From DATBGS01 sp036557885 (GTDB taxonomy: Bacteria; Chloroflexota; Ktedonobacteria; Ktedonobacterales; DATBGS01), in assembly GCA_036557885.1 (NCBI GenBank), contig DATBGS010000167.1, positions 1-34,256 on the forward strand: 34,256 nucleotides of DNA, given 5' to 3'. The position numbers and the translations under genes are program-made. The stretch's first letter is position 1, and each line of letters begins with the position of its first letter. Of the stretch, positions 8,626 to 16,526 are shown in pieces. The notes below the pieces were generated by a model. The model ran no database searches. It worked only from the letters and a program-made list of their open reading frames with translations, and had not been told where the DNA came from.

Positions 8626-9267
8626 GTGCGCCGTGAGGCGCTTTGAGCTATCCCTGCCGCAAGCAGGAGGAACTGGGGAGGAGTTCCTGAGCTATCAGCT
8701 AACCTGGGGGTGAAAACCAAAGGGAACAAGAGCATGCTGAGCAAGCGGGGCATGCCTGAAGACGTTGTAGGGCATGGCACCCGTAAGGCTCGCTCACTAT
8801 GGGCAAAGCTAGACTGCTTGAACCCTAATCCCGACTCGATGCATGTACACATCCATCGGAAGAACGTCTGAAAACGATGTCGCAGACTGTATCGGCATGA
8901 ACTGACGGCGGATGCACTCCCTGTCTGCGAGAGACGGCCAACGAGGCCAGGTCAAGGGATGAGTGGGGATCCTACGGTGAGCTAGAACGTAGCTCAGAGC
9001 CGTACCACGGGATTACCGACAGAGGGCAACCTCCAAGGTAACAAAGTGCCCGTAGTAGTCCGCCCTCGGGAAAGCCGAGGACATGGCGAAGGGGCACAGA
9101 GACCTCGATACTCAGCAATGAGAGGTATGCGTAATGCAGGAGGCCACAACCGTCCTGAGTATCATCCGAGGAACCGGAGAGCCGTGTGACGTGAAGGTGT
9201 CCTGCACGGTTCGGGAAGAGGGCGATGAAAAAGGGACACATGGCACCTCGTCAGCGGCCTACTTCAT
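8626..9267 (+). mobile_element. Inner group II intron, ORF-less, inside domain V of the outer intron
   Basis: 642 bp, starting GTGCGCCGTGA and ending CCTACTTCAT. It holds a complete 34-nt domain V (9179-9212). Upstream, AAGTGCCCGTAGTAG (around 9043) is typical of a group II intron core. Domain VI runs to the 3' end with the candidate branch-point A at 9261. The inner and outer ends align to each other over the domain V-VI linker, the A-rich stretch, and CACCTCGTCAGC versus TACCTCGCCAGC. It is related to, but clearly diverged from, the outer intron, so it did not arise by recent duplication in place. It has no reverse transcriptase frame. Confidence 0.88.
9179..9212 (+). ncRNA. Group II intron domain V (catalytic hairpin) of the inner intron
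   Basis: The fold is exact: GAGCCGTGT (9179-9187) pairs with GCACGGTTC (9204-9212) over nine pairs with the usual G-T pairs. A two-base bulge CT sits at 9202-9203. The upper stem GACGT / GTGTC has five pairs and is closed by a GAAG tetraloop. This is the 34-nt domain V layout with the AGC triad near the 5' end. Confidence 0.92.
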
Positions 9268-9526
9268 TCTGGGGAGGACGGATGGAAAAAGGCCGCGAAA
9301 GCGGTACCTCGCCAGCCGCCTATCCCATTTTCCTCATCCAGGCGAAAAAACAGGTAGAGAGTGCAATTGAACCGGGTATTTGTGGCCGATGAGGAAAGTA
9401 GCCAGCACAGGGAACTACAGAAATGGCCCGGCTACCTCTGGCGAGTCTTTGCCTGCATTCCCGTAGTTACTATTCCTTTGCTTATTGGTGCGCAGCGCAC
9501 CACGTCTGTTATGGCTATGGTTGTCG

Positions 9527-9679
9527 ATGCACGCGCCTTTGGAGCACATAATTAGGAGTACGACCCTGCGAGAACACCAGGTAACACTCGCAGATAAGGT
9601 TGCTCTGGTATTGCTTATCGGACTGACGCTTACCGTGATCCTGCTCGTTGTGCTCCATATCGGCAATCGGCAATTTTAA
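9527..9679 (+). CDS. Possible small membrane protein, 50 aa
   Basis: From the ATG at 9527 the frame gives a short N-terminus, a polar stretch (TTLREHQVTLADK) and one strong hydrophobic helix (VALVLLIGLTLTVILLVVLH), then IGNRQF and a stop 25 bases before the next gene. No clear ribosome site precedes the ATG, and the frame begins close to the repeat. It could be a small single-span protein or chance. The hydrophobic segment is the only support. Confidence 0.3.
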   Translation: MHAPLEHIIRSTTLREHQVTLADKVALVLLIGLTLTVILLVVLHIGNRQF

Positions 9680-9704
9680 TTGAGCAACAGAAAGTTCTTT
9701 CTTC

Positions 9705-10478
9705 ATGATACGTGGACGCAAGCTTCGCTGTATCTTGTTTGACCTGGGCAGCACGCTCTGGACTCGCAGCGAGGACAAGGCATCCCTTGCCGAAAGCGCA
9801 GCACAGGTAAAGGCTGGCGCCATGCTCAGGCGTGTCAGAGGTAACGAGGCGTTCTCGACCTTGGAGGATGGCACACTGGGTGCTCTTCTCTCCCAATCAA
9901 TTGATAAACACATGGATAAAGAGCGGCTTCAGCATCCAGAGTTTGAGCCAGATAGGGTGCCAGTGACTATGCGCGCCCTGCAAGAGTTCGGTCTGGCGAA
10001 TATCGACCAAGCGCGTGCGGGGGCTCTCTTCGAAGCGTTACGTGTGCGTATACCCGATTCACGAGTCCTCTTTGCTGACACACTTTCGACGTTGGAGGCC
10101 CTCAAACAGCGAGGATACCTTCTGGGAGTTGTGACAAACCGCAGTTATGGAGGGCCACTTTTCCGAGAAGATGTGGCGGTCATGGGTCTGCTCAGCTGCT
10201 TTGAGTATGCGCATATGGCTATCTCCGCCGATCTAGGAGTCTGTAAACCTCATCCAGAAATCTTTCGGTATGCCCTCAATGGCCTGAACGTCTCTCCTGA
10301 AGAGGCTGCAATGGTAGGAAATGATCTCAGAGCTGATATTGCTGGCGCTAAGAGGCTTCATATCCTCTCGATCTGGAAAGCATCAGAGGCGCTCGTAGCA
10401 GAGAAGACGCGCACACACGATGAGATTGAGCCTGATCTGGCGATTGAACGGCTCAGTCAGTTGCTTGATATTGTCTAA
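9705..10478 (+). CDS. HAD-superfamily hydrolase (phosphatase-like)
   Basis: A 257-residue haloacid-dehalogenase-fold hydrolase, probably a cytoplasmic phosphatase for a small phosphorylated metabolite. Motif I is FDLGST with the nucleophile Asp13; the usual second Asp is Gly15, as in several HAD subgroups, which makes phosphatase activity less certain. Motif II is VVTNRS (Thr144), motif III Lys181 in CKPHPEIF, and motif IV VGNDLRADIAGAKR (Asp207 and Asp211). The helical cap lies between motifs I and II, as in subfamily I. The substrate cannot be read from sequence, and there is no operon partner. The ATG at 9705 begins MIRGRKLRCILFDLG, the normal distance before motif I. Confidence 0.88.
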   Translation: MIRGRKLRCILFDLGSTLWTRSEDKASLAESAAQVKAGAMLRRVRGNEAFSTLEDGTLGALLSQSIDKHMDKERLQHPEFEPDRVPVTMRALQEFGLANIDQARAGALFEALRVRIPDSRVLFADTLSTLEALKQRGYLLGVVTNRSYGGPLFREDVAVMGLLSCFEYAHMAISADLGVCKPHPEIFRYALNGLNVSPEEAAMVGNDLRADIAGAKRLHILSIWKASEALVAEKTRTHDEIEPDLAIERLSQLLDIV

Positions 10479-10896
10479 AGCCATTCGACCCGGAGAAATC
10501 GTTGCTGCGAAACTGAAAAGCAGGATTTTTCGGCGTTTTGGCGTCTACACTGGCCTTACTCCAGGAGTCAAGTAATGCGACAGGGTGGCTTTGTTGCGAA
10601 CACCTAGCCACAGTAACAAGCAAAGGAACATCCGCAGGTGATCGTGGGTTTGCGCATACATAAGCAATGCCACCGGAATTGTGCTCCTTGGAAAAGAGGA
10701 GTGGGGTGAAAGACATCAGGCATGCCAGGATGGTACGCTGATTCCTCTGCTTTGGCAAGCAGGTCGGCACGAAAGAAGCCCTCACCAGTCTCGACTCGTG
10801 AGCTTATGGCGAAAGTAGCCACCACAAGGGATCAGTAGAGGAAGAGGCGATGGTCGTCTGTGAGCGTGCTGCTGACCATCCCCAGGCGCTCACCAA
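10479..10896. other. Intergenic between convergent genes, 418 bp, nothing recognised
   Basis: Both flanking genes end here. Near 10808 GCGAAAGTAGCCACCACAAG resembles one arm of the palindromic repeat family, without a partner. No gene or clear terminator seen. Confidence 0.4.
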
Positions 10897-12807
10897 TCAA
10901 GGACGGAGCCAGGGAAAGGCTTGAGTCAATAATGGTGATACCGCTTCAGTCGCTGCTATTCCCCTGGTAATGAAGCTTCGCCCCTGGCTAAAATGACGCA
11001 GTCCCTTCCCATCCCTTTCCTCAAGGACAGGTTCGATCAAGATGGTTGCTGCTGCTGCTGTATGAGTTGAAATGCGGCTTTGAAGGAGGTCCAAAGAGAG
11101 CATCATTGTTTGGAGTACCGACGGGCCGCTATTTATGGATGGCTGCGCTTCAGCCCAGTTCCGCTGGCCTGGGGGGTGGTTGGAAAGCCGAACCGCCAGT
11201 ATGCGGTCAGCCCCTAATTCGGCCACTACATCGCCAGGAACGGGATTCAGCACACCGCCATCCACAAGTGTAAATGGTCCAATACGCTGTGGAGGGTAGA
11301 TGCCGGGGAGAGAGACGCTTGCCAGAACAGCAGGCCAGAGGAGGCCGCGTCGAAACACCACCTCTTGCTGGGTACTCAGATCAGCAGCCACTAGAGCCAG
11401 CGGCAATGCCAGATTTTCGATGCGCTGATCCCCGGCAATCTGTTGAATACCTGAGCGAAGACCTGTGCTGGAAAGCAACGACTTCGTTGGGAGGCTGAGT
11501 CGGAAGGCTGCTGCCCCAACTTGATCGAGTATCTCAGCCATCTCTTCTACTGAATATCCTAGCGCAACAAGGGCAGCTACTACCGCACCAATACTAGTGC
11601 CAGCCAGGTAATCCACCATCAAGCCCATTTTCTTCAAAACACTGATAACCCCCAGATGTGCATACCCCTTCGATGCGCCAGCCCCTAATGCGAGTCCAAC
11701 TTTAAGCCGGGCCAGGTGTCGCGCGGCCCAGCCCAGAGCAGACCCAGCAGGAGTTGAGGTTGGTAGTAATCCTTCCTGAAGTGCTTGTTCATCCTGGGCA
11801 TTGAGTGCTGGAATGGCGAGGTTGCCATCATCATCTGGGCGGTTTCTCCACTGAGGAGTTGCCCAGGCGCGCAACGTATGTCCAGGGGCAAGGTCGGCTT
11901 GTCCAGTACGAGGTATGTGCTGCCCTATCAGACGGATACTGCGCTGGAAGAGGACTGATGGGATGACCTGCGAGGGCGCCTGGACCAGCACATACTCATA
12001 CTGGCTGGAGAGCACCTCCAGTGTCTCTACCAGGGTGGGAAACGCAAAGTCGCCCTCAGACGCTGTAACGAGCAAATATGCGCGTGGGAGTAGTGGCTGC
12101 CGATCCAAAGCAGGGGAGGAACTGGCTAGAAAAAGTGAGCGTGTGGGGCTTGTTGCTGTCCCAAATGCCAGTTGCAGCAGAGACTCTGGGGCAGAGGACG
12201 GCTCAACCAATGCAAGCAGCAAGATGGGGCTGCGAGTATGCCAGGACAGGCTGCACGCAAGAGCATATCCAAGCAATGGAGGTGATTCTTCTTCAGGAAG
12301 TGCAATGATGTGCTCTCTTTGGTGCAAAAGACGCTGATTACTACGGGCTAGCCTGTTGGAAAGGATAGATGCCAGGTTCCGATAAATTGTCGGATGGGCA
12401 CTTGCCAGGCGGTGGATTTCTTTCTGGTTCAGGATCAGCACTTCCAGATCATCATTGCTAGTCGCGCGAACGTGCGCGGAAATTGGGTCGCCCGTCAAAA
12501 GGGACATCTCGCCCAGCGTCTGCCCTGGTCCAACAAGTGCAACTTGGTGCTCCCTGTTTTGCTCATCAGTGATGTAAACCTCAGCAAGGCCAGCAATAAT
12601 CAGGTAGATTTCTTGTAAGTGCTCCCCCTGCACCAGCACTTGCGTGCCAGGGGGAAAAGAGCGGCGTTCTTGTTTACTGAGCAGCGCCGCCAGTTTCTCT
12701 CTGGGGAGGCCCTCAAGAAAGGGCGACTGGGTGCTTGCCAGATCAAGCGTTCGTCTGGCACCACTCTCTTGTTGCTGGTTGATGCTCCGCACATCATCAG
12801 GTGTCAT
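10897..12807 (-). CDS. Cyclic-nucleotide-binding-domain/patatin phospholipase (NTE-like)
   Basis: A 636-residue protein that would hydrolyse phospholipid or lysophospholipid acyl esters, possibly under control of a ligand. Residues about 27-150 form a cNMP-binding domain with a phosphate-cassette-like stretch GEMSLLTGDPISAHVRAT (99-116), in which Glu100 and Arg114 sit where cAMP would be held. A middle region (about 165-345) resembles the P-loop-like linker seen in bacterial NTE relatives. The patatin domain (from about 368) has the oxyanion loop GAGASKG (375-381), nucleophile Ser405 in GTSIG, and catalytic Asp516 in DGG, so the dyad is complete. I use the ATG at 12807, preceded by AGGGGG; 37 more codons are open upstream but are unlike the family. 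No membrane helix or signal peptide is visible. Confidence 0.9.
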   Translation of the reverse strand: MTPDDVRSINQQQESGARRTLDLASTQSPFLEGLPREKLAALLSKQERRSFPPGTQVLVQGEHLQEIYLIIAGLAEVYITDEQNREHQVALVGPGQTLGEMSLLTGDPISAHVRATSNDDLEVLILNQKEIHRLASAHPTIYRNLASILSNRLARSNQRLLHQREHIIALPEEESPPLLGYALACSLSWHTRSPILLLALVEPSSAPESLLQLAFGTATSPTRSLFLASSSPALDRQPLLPRAYLLVTASEGDFAFPTLVETLEVLSSQYEYVLVQAPSQVIPSVLFQRSIRLIGQHIPRTGQADLAPGHTLRAWATPQWRNRPDDDGNLAIPALNAQDEQALQEGLLPTSTPAGSALGWAARHLARLKVGLALGAGASKGYAHLGVISVLKKMGLMVDYLAGTSIGAVVAALVALGYSVEEMAEILDQVGAAAFRLSLPTKSLLSSTGLRSGIQQIAGDQRIENLALPLALVAADLSTQQEVVFRRGLLWPAVLASVSLPGIYPPQRIGPFTLVDGGVLNPVPGDVVAELGADRILAVRLSNHPPGQRNWAEAQPSINSGPSVLQTMMLSLDLLQSRISTHTAAAATILIEPVLEERDGKGLRHFSQGRSFITRGIAATEAVSPLLTQAFPWLRP

Positions 12808-13042
12808 TGTGACCCCCTGTTGCGGGCATCCCTCCCGCCGGTTTCGCCAGGTAGCATTGGCTCTGCGAGACGTTGTTCTTCTTACTATAGATACGAAACC
12901 AATACAACACCATAGCATACCTCACTGTACAAGAGTGACGTAGTAGATTGCGGGTTTTGCGTTCAAGCGGTATGCTTAGACATATTGCCGCACCTCCCAC
13001 GATGCCAACAACAGTCGCCCAACTGTAGGAGGGGGTTAGAAT

Positions 13043-13909
13043 ATGCGTTTTTGCTTTATTATTGAGCGAGAGTATCGCAGGCAACCGATGCCGACGGTGG
13101 TTGCTGATCAACTCATCCAATGGGGTCATGATGTTGACCTGCTGGAGCCAGAAGAAACCATCACTTCACTGGTTGATCTGGGCAGTCATGGCTATGATGC
13201 GTATGTCCTGAAAACCGTTTCCGCCGGGCCAGGGCAAAGTTTAATCGAAGCTGTTGAAGCCGCCGGTATTCCCACGATCAATCCTTCCCATGCCATTCGC
13301 CTTGTCCGTGATAAGGCGGTGGCAGCCTCTTTTGCACGCGCACATGGTTTGCCAGTGCCGCTAACCTATTTTGTCGCGCATCCGCGTTTGCTCCGCCAGA
13401 TTCCGTCGGAAGCCTATCCGCTGGTCGTCAAGCCCACCAATGGAAGTTCTTGCCGGGGCATCTATCGAGTCAACCAACCCTCCGAGCTGCGCACTTTGGA
13501 CATTGCTGAAGCGCGAGACAGCTATTTGCTTGCTCAGCGTTATGTCGAAAACGCCGGGTACGACATCAAGCTCTACGTGACCGGCACAGAGGTAGATGCG
13601 GTTGTTAAAAAATCGCCGCTGCATCCAGAAATCCAGGAAGGACTGATTCCAGTCACACCAGAGATGCGCAAGCTCGCGTTACAGGTAGGGAAGCTCTTTG
13701 GATTGGTGATCTACGGCCTTGATGTGGTTGAAACCCCTGATGGGTTGGCTGTGCTCGACATCAATGATTTCCCAAGTTTCAGGCTGGTGCCCCGCGCAGT
13801 GATACGTGTCGCAGAATATATTCTGCACGCCGCCAAAGATGCCGAACTCAAGCGGGATGCCCGCTTGCAGCGCCAGCAGCGGCGCCAGGCCAAAGTGAGA
13901 TCAGAGTAA
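13043..13909 (+). CDS. ATP-grasp (RimK-like) ligase 1
   Basis: A 288-residue ATP-grasp enzyme of the RimK/D-ala-ligase fold, which would join a carboxylate to an amine (or phosphorylate a substrate) with ATP. Residues 1-85 form the pre-grasp domain and about 90-270 the ATP-grasp fold. The ATP-binding Lys is in YPLVVKPTNGSSCRGIYRV, which keeps the glycine/serine-rich loop. The metal-binding end is AVLDINDFPSF, an Asp-x-Asn variant of the usual DVNxxPG. The last 25 residues are very basic (KRDARLQRQQRRQAK), which is unusual and might bind nucleic acid or a polyanion. TAGGAGGGGG precedes the ATG at 13043. It is first of three genes on this strand, 34 bases from the next. Substrate unknown. Confidence 0.85.
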   Translation: MRFCFIIEREYRRQPMPTVVADQLIQWGHDVDLLEPEETITSLVDLGSHGYDAYVLKTVSAGPGQSLIEAVEAAGIPTINPSHAIRLVRDKAVAASFARAHGLPVPLTYFVAHPRLLRQIPSEAYPLVVKPTNGSSCRGIYRVNQPSELRTLDIAEARDSYLLAQRYVENAGYDIKLYVTGTEVDAVVKKSPLHPEIQEGLIPVTPEMRKLALQVGKLFGLVIYGLDVVETPDGLAVLDINDFPSFRLVPRAVIRVAEYILHAAKDAELKRDARLQRQQRRQAKVRSE

Positions 13910-13943
13910 GTTCATTCGTTGGATACCCTCAAGGAGGCGGCGC

Positions 13944-14789
13944 ATGAACATTGCTTTGATTCTGGATAAGCCAGAGACGCGCTCTCATCCGGTGATTGCT
14001 CAGGCGCTCCAACAGTTGAGCGTCGCTCATACGATTCGTCTGCTGGATGTGCAGGGGCAGACTGGGGAGCAGGCTGTTGAGCGAGAGTCCAGGCAGACTC
14101 TTAGCGACCTGTACTTACTGAAATCACACGCTCCCCAGGCGTTGGCCCTGGCCTTTGCCCTGGAGCAGTGGGGCGCTTATGTGCTCAATAGCTGGGCGGC
14201 TTCACGAGCCTGCCAGGATCGGACGGAGATGGCAAGAAGGATGCTCGAAGCTCGTCTTCCCTGGCCGCAGGCATGGAACGCTTCTACGCTGGGGCAGGCA
14301 GTGAATGACCAGGCGCTCGCTGCGGCCCTGCCCTTTCCGCTGATTGTGAAAAGCGCCTACAGCCATCAGAATGATCTGGTCGCCAAAGCCGATAATCGTG
14401 AAGCATTGCAGCAACTCCTGCCACGCTGGGGTGAGGAGCCAGTGATATTGCAAGAGTTTCTTCCCGGTGATGGCTGGGACCAGAAGTTCTGGGTGATTGG
14501 GACGCGCGTTTTTGCTGCTCGTCGTCGCACGCCGCTGGAAGCTAGCGCCCCAAAAGAAGATGTGCCTCTGGCGCCGGAAGCTATCCCTGCCGAGTGGAAG
14601 CAGATGGTGCTGGACGTGGGGCGTGTCTTTGGGCTGCGTCTGTATGGTGTTGACTTGCTCCAGACCGAACGTGGCCCACTGGTGATAGATGTTAATGCGT
14701 TTCCAGGATTTCGCGGCGTTCCCGAAGCGGCAGAAGTTCTGGCAGCCTTTGTTGAGCGACTGGGGCTGGAAAGGCTGGCAAAGCAATGA
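13944..14789 (+). CDS. ATP-grasp (RimK-like) ligase 2
   Basis: A second ATP-grasp protein, 281 residues, with the same domain layout as its upstream neighbour but little close identity to it. The Lys strand is FPLIVKSAYSHQNDLVAK, where the glycine-rich loop after the Lys is replaced by SHQND, so ATP binding may differ. Later come LQEFLPGDGWDQKFWVIG and the metal-site end LYGVDLL ... VIDVNAFPGFRG with Asp and Asn in place. AAGGAGG is seven bases before the ATG at 13944. The stop overlaps the start of the next gene by four bases (ATGA), so the two are translationally coupled. Two different ATP-grasp proteins in one operon suggest successive ligation steps or a heterodimer. Confidence 0.84.
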   Translation: MNIALILDKPETRSHPVIAQALQQLSVAHTIRLLDVQGQTGEQAVERESRQTLSDLYLLKSHAPQALALAFALEQWGAYVLNSWAASRACQDRTEMARRMLEARLPWPQAWNASTLGQAVNDQALAAALPFPLIVKSAYSHQNDLVAKADNREALQQLLPRWGEEPVILQEFLPGDGWDQKFWVIGTRVFAARRRTPLEASAPKEDVPLAPEAIPAEWKQMVLDVGRVFGLRLYGVDLLQTERGPLVIDVNAFPGFRGVPEAAEVLAAFVERLGLERLAKQ

Positions 14790-16297
14790 CGCAAAACTCT
14801 CCGCAGGCCACCCTTTCCATCGCTGATTTACCGGCCATCGTGACACGTCTCTTTGCGCGTGCTGACCGCCCTTTGCTGCCAAAAACACCAGGGCAACCAC
14901 ATCTTTTTCTCCGGTATCTCCGACGCAAGCCAGGCCGGGGACTGGCCGCTATCTATCATGTTGATGCTGCGCTCCGCAGAGGCGCACCCACCAAATCAGC
15001 CGGGCAACAGGGGTCAACTGTCAGCCTGACGCTCGATGAAACGGCGCTTGATGGCGCCATGATGCTTTTTACGCTGGCTGAGGCCGAGCAAGCTCCGCTT
15101 GAAAAAGCACCATCTGGCGGTATCTCATCCAGGCAGCTTGGCCTCTCGGTGCAAGCATTCCCGGCAGATTCCAGCTTATCTGCGTTGGCGGCAAGCTGCG
15201 ATGTCTCGTCGGGTACTCCGCTTTTCCAGGCGCTTGCCAGCGCAACCCAGCGCTACCTCGACAACGCGGACTGGAGGTTGATTTCTGCTGAGGCCGTGCC
15301 TGTACGTTACAAACCAGGAAATCGTTGTGTTATTCGCTATCTGCTCCAGCTAGAGCGAGCAGGAGCAGCAGGTTTAGAGCAGCGGACGCTTCCAGTCTTT
15401 GGGAAGGTGTACGCAGACCCTAACCAGGCGCGTGTCACCTACAGCATACAGGAACGCCTGTATGCTGAACAGGCAAGCGAGAAGGATTATCCTCCTCTGT
15501 TACCCTATCCGCTGGGGATGCTTGAGGCAATGGGGTTGACGTTGCATGAAGCTGTGCCGCCCATCCATGCGGGCGCATCCAACTCATCCGCGAGAGCGTC
15601 ACCAGCACTTACGGGGAGCGAGGTCTTCAAGCCCAGGGTACTACGTGGGCGGGGCGGTGAGGTCAGTGAGGCAGTGATCCCTGAAGGCGCCGTTACGAGC
15701 ACGGCTCAAGCGCTTGTGAGGCTGCATACCAGCAGGGTCCGACCTGCCAACAAGACCTTACGAGCTGGAGCGAAAGAGGCGAGTCGGTTGCGCGAGCGAG
15801 CCGCGCTTTTGACTGTCTGGTATCCGGCACAGGCAGAAGAAATCAAACGACTATCAGAAAAACTCGCGGGAAATCTGGAAACAGCATCCATCACAGCACC
15901 AGTCCTGGCACATGGCGGTTTCAAATCTAGCCAGTTGCTTTTCGCTCAGGGGCAGGTGTATGTAGTGGATTTTGATGGCATGTGCCTGGCTGATCCAGCG
16001 CTGGATGTTGGCTATTTTCTAGCATATCTACGACCCAGTGGCCTCTGGTATCAGCGAACTGGCACGCGCGAATGGTTTGAGGGCACCGCAGCGGTGTTTC
16101 GCAGCGCCTATGGACAGGCACTGCTCCAACACGGAGAGGGGCGGGAAGTGGTGACTGGCATTCTTCAACGCGCTCGCTGGTATGAGGCGGCACTTTTGTT
16201 TAAGATTGCCACACGCCGGGTCAACCGTTTACAAAGCGCCAGGCCAGGTGAGCTTACCGCTTTGTTGAACGAAGTCGCCGCGTGTCTGGCGTGGTGA
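14786..16297 (+). CDS. Aminoglycoside-phosphotransferase-fold protein
   Basis: A 503-residue protein with the small-molecule kinase fold of the APH/choline-kinase group. The catalytic-loop region (about residues 372-400) reads LAHGGFKSSQLLFAQGQVYV, then VDFDGMCLADPALDVG. The DFD metal motif and the following DPALDVG are kept. The catalytic Asp of the usual HGDxxxxN motif is Gly, and the Asn is Gln. Activity as a kinase is therefore doubtful unless another residue serves. The N-terminal 150 residues are a substrate-side extension with weak similarity to anything I know. The ATGA overlap with the ATP-grasp gene ties its expression to that operon. It could phosphorylate, or merely bind, the molecule made by the two ligases. 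Confidence 0.75.
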   Translation: MTQNSPQATLSIADLPAIVTRLFARADRPLLPKTPGQPHLFLRYLRRKPGRGLAAIYHVDAALRRGAPTKSAGQQGSTVSLTLDETALDGAMMLFTLAEAEQAPLEKAPSGGISSRQLGLSVQAFPADSSLSALAASCDVSSGTPLFQALASATQRYLDNADWRLISAEAVPVRYKPGNRCVIRYLLQLERAGAAGLEQRTLPVFGKVYADPNQARVTYSIQERLYAEQASEKDYPPLLPYPLGMLEAMGLTLHEAVPPIHAGASNSSARASPALTGSEVFKPRVLRGRGGEVSEAVIPEGAVTSTAQALVRLHTSRVRPANKTLRAGAKEASRLRERAALLTVWYPAQAEEIKRLSEKLAGNLETASITAPVLAHGGFKSSQLLFAQGQVYVVDFDGMCLADPALDVGYFLAYLRPSGLWYQRTGTREWFEGTAAVFRSAYGQALLQHGEGREVVTGILQRARWYEAALLFKIATRRVNRLQSARPGELTALLNEVAACLAW

Positions 16298-16526
16298 TGG
16301 ACGCCGAGGGGTGAGAGGAGTGGCGATACTCTTTTATCCCAGTTTCCAGTCCACAGGTTTTTGAGGTAGGGCAGGTGATCACGCTTGAGTAGAGTATCTG
16401 CCCTGCTGTGCCAGATGTTCGATCAAAAAGATGTAGTAGCTCATAGTGATGGCAGCAAAAAACACGTATAGTTTTTTTGAACAAATAGTTCGACCTAGTG
16501 AGCGATAAAGACAGAGGAGATTTCCT

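Larger units (their letters stand above)
8023..9328 (+). mobile_element. Outer group II intron, ORF-less, interrupted by a second intron
   Basis: Starts GTGCGCCGTGA (the 5' GUGYG consensus) and ends CCTATCCCAT, with the candidate branch-point A six bases before the end. Its 5' domain shares a series of blocks with the inner intron in the same order: CCAAAGG, GAACA/GGACAA, AGCATGC, GAAGRC, TTGTAG and ACACATCC. Domain V is split: the 5' strand GAGCCGACT is at 8593-8601, and the 3' strand is GGTCGGT (8619-8625) plus TC (9268-9269), giving nine pairs including two G-T. The upper part of domain V does not pair well, so the outer intron may be decayed. Domain VI carries a CCGC-GAAA-GCGG hairpin at 9293-9304. 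Without the inner intron it is 664 bp. No maturase frame is present, so splicing or movement would need a protein in trans. Confidence 0.8.
8011..9409 (-). repeat. MITE-like palindromic repeat, copy D, split by group II introns
   Basis: The left 12 bases (TGTGCTGGCTAC, 8011-8022) and the right 81 bases (9329-9409) together make a 93-bp copy in reverse orientation to the other five. The right part contains CAATTGAACCGGGTATTTGT and ends GATGAGGAAAGTAGCCAGCA. Joining base 8022 to 9329 gives GGCTACTTTCCTCATC, the sequence found uninterrupted in copy F apart from one base further left. Everything between is intron. Confidence 0.85.

Noticed and set aside
8354..8713. Coding frames in the intron region (for example a 119-codon plus-strand frame)
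   Set aside because: The translation has no family character, and the region is explained by intron RNA structure.
10897..16297. A phage-defence island around the patatin and ATP-grasp genes
   Set aside because: No nucleotide cyclase, nuclease or other defence partner is seen, and the genes are on opposite strands with separate promoters.
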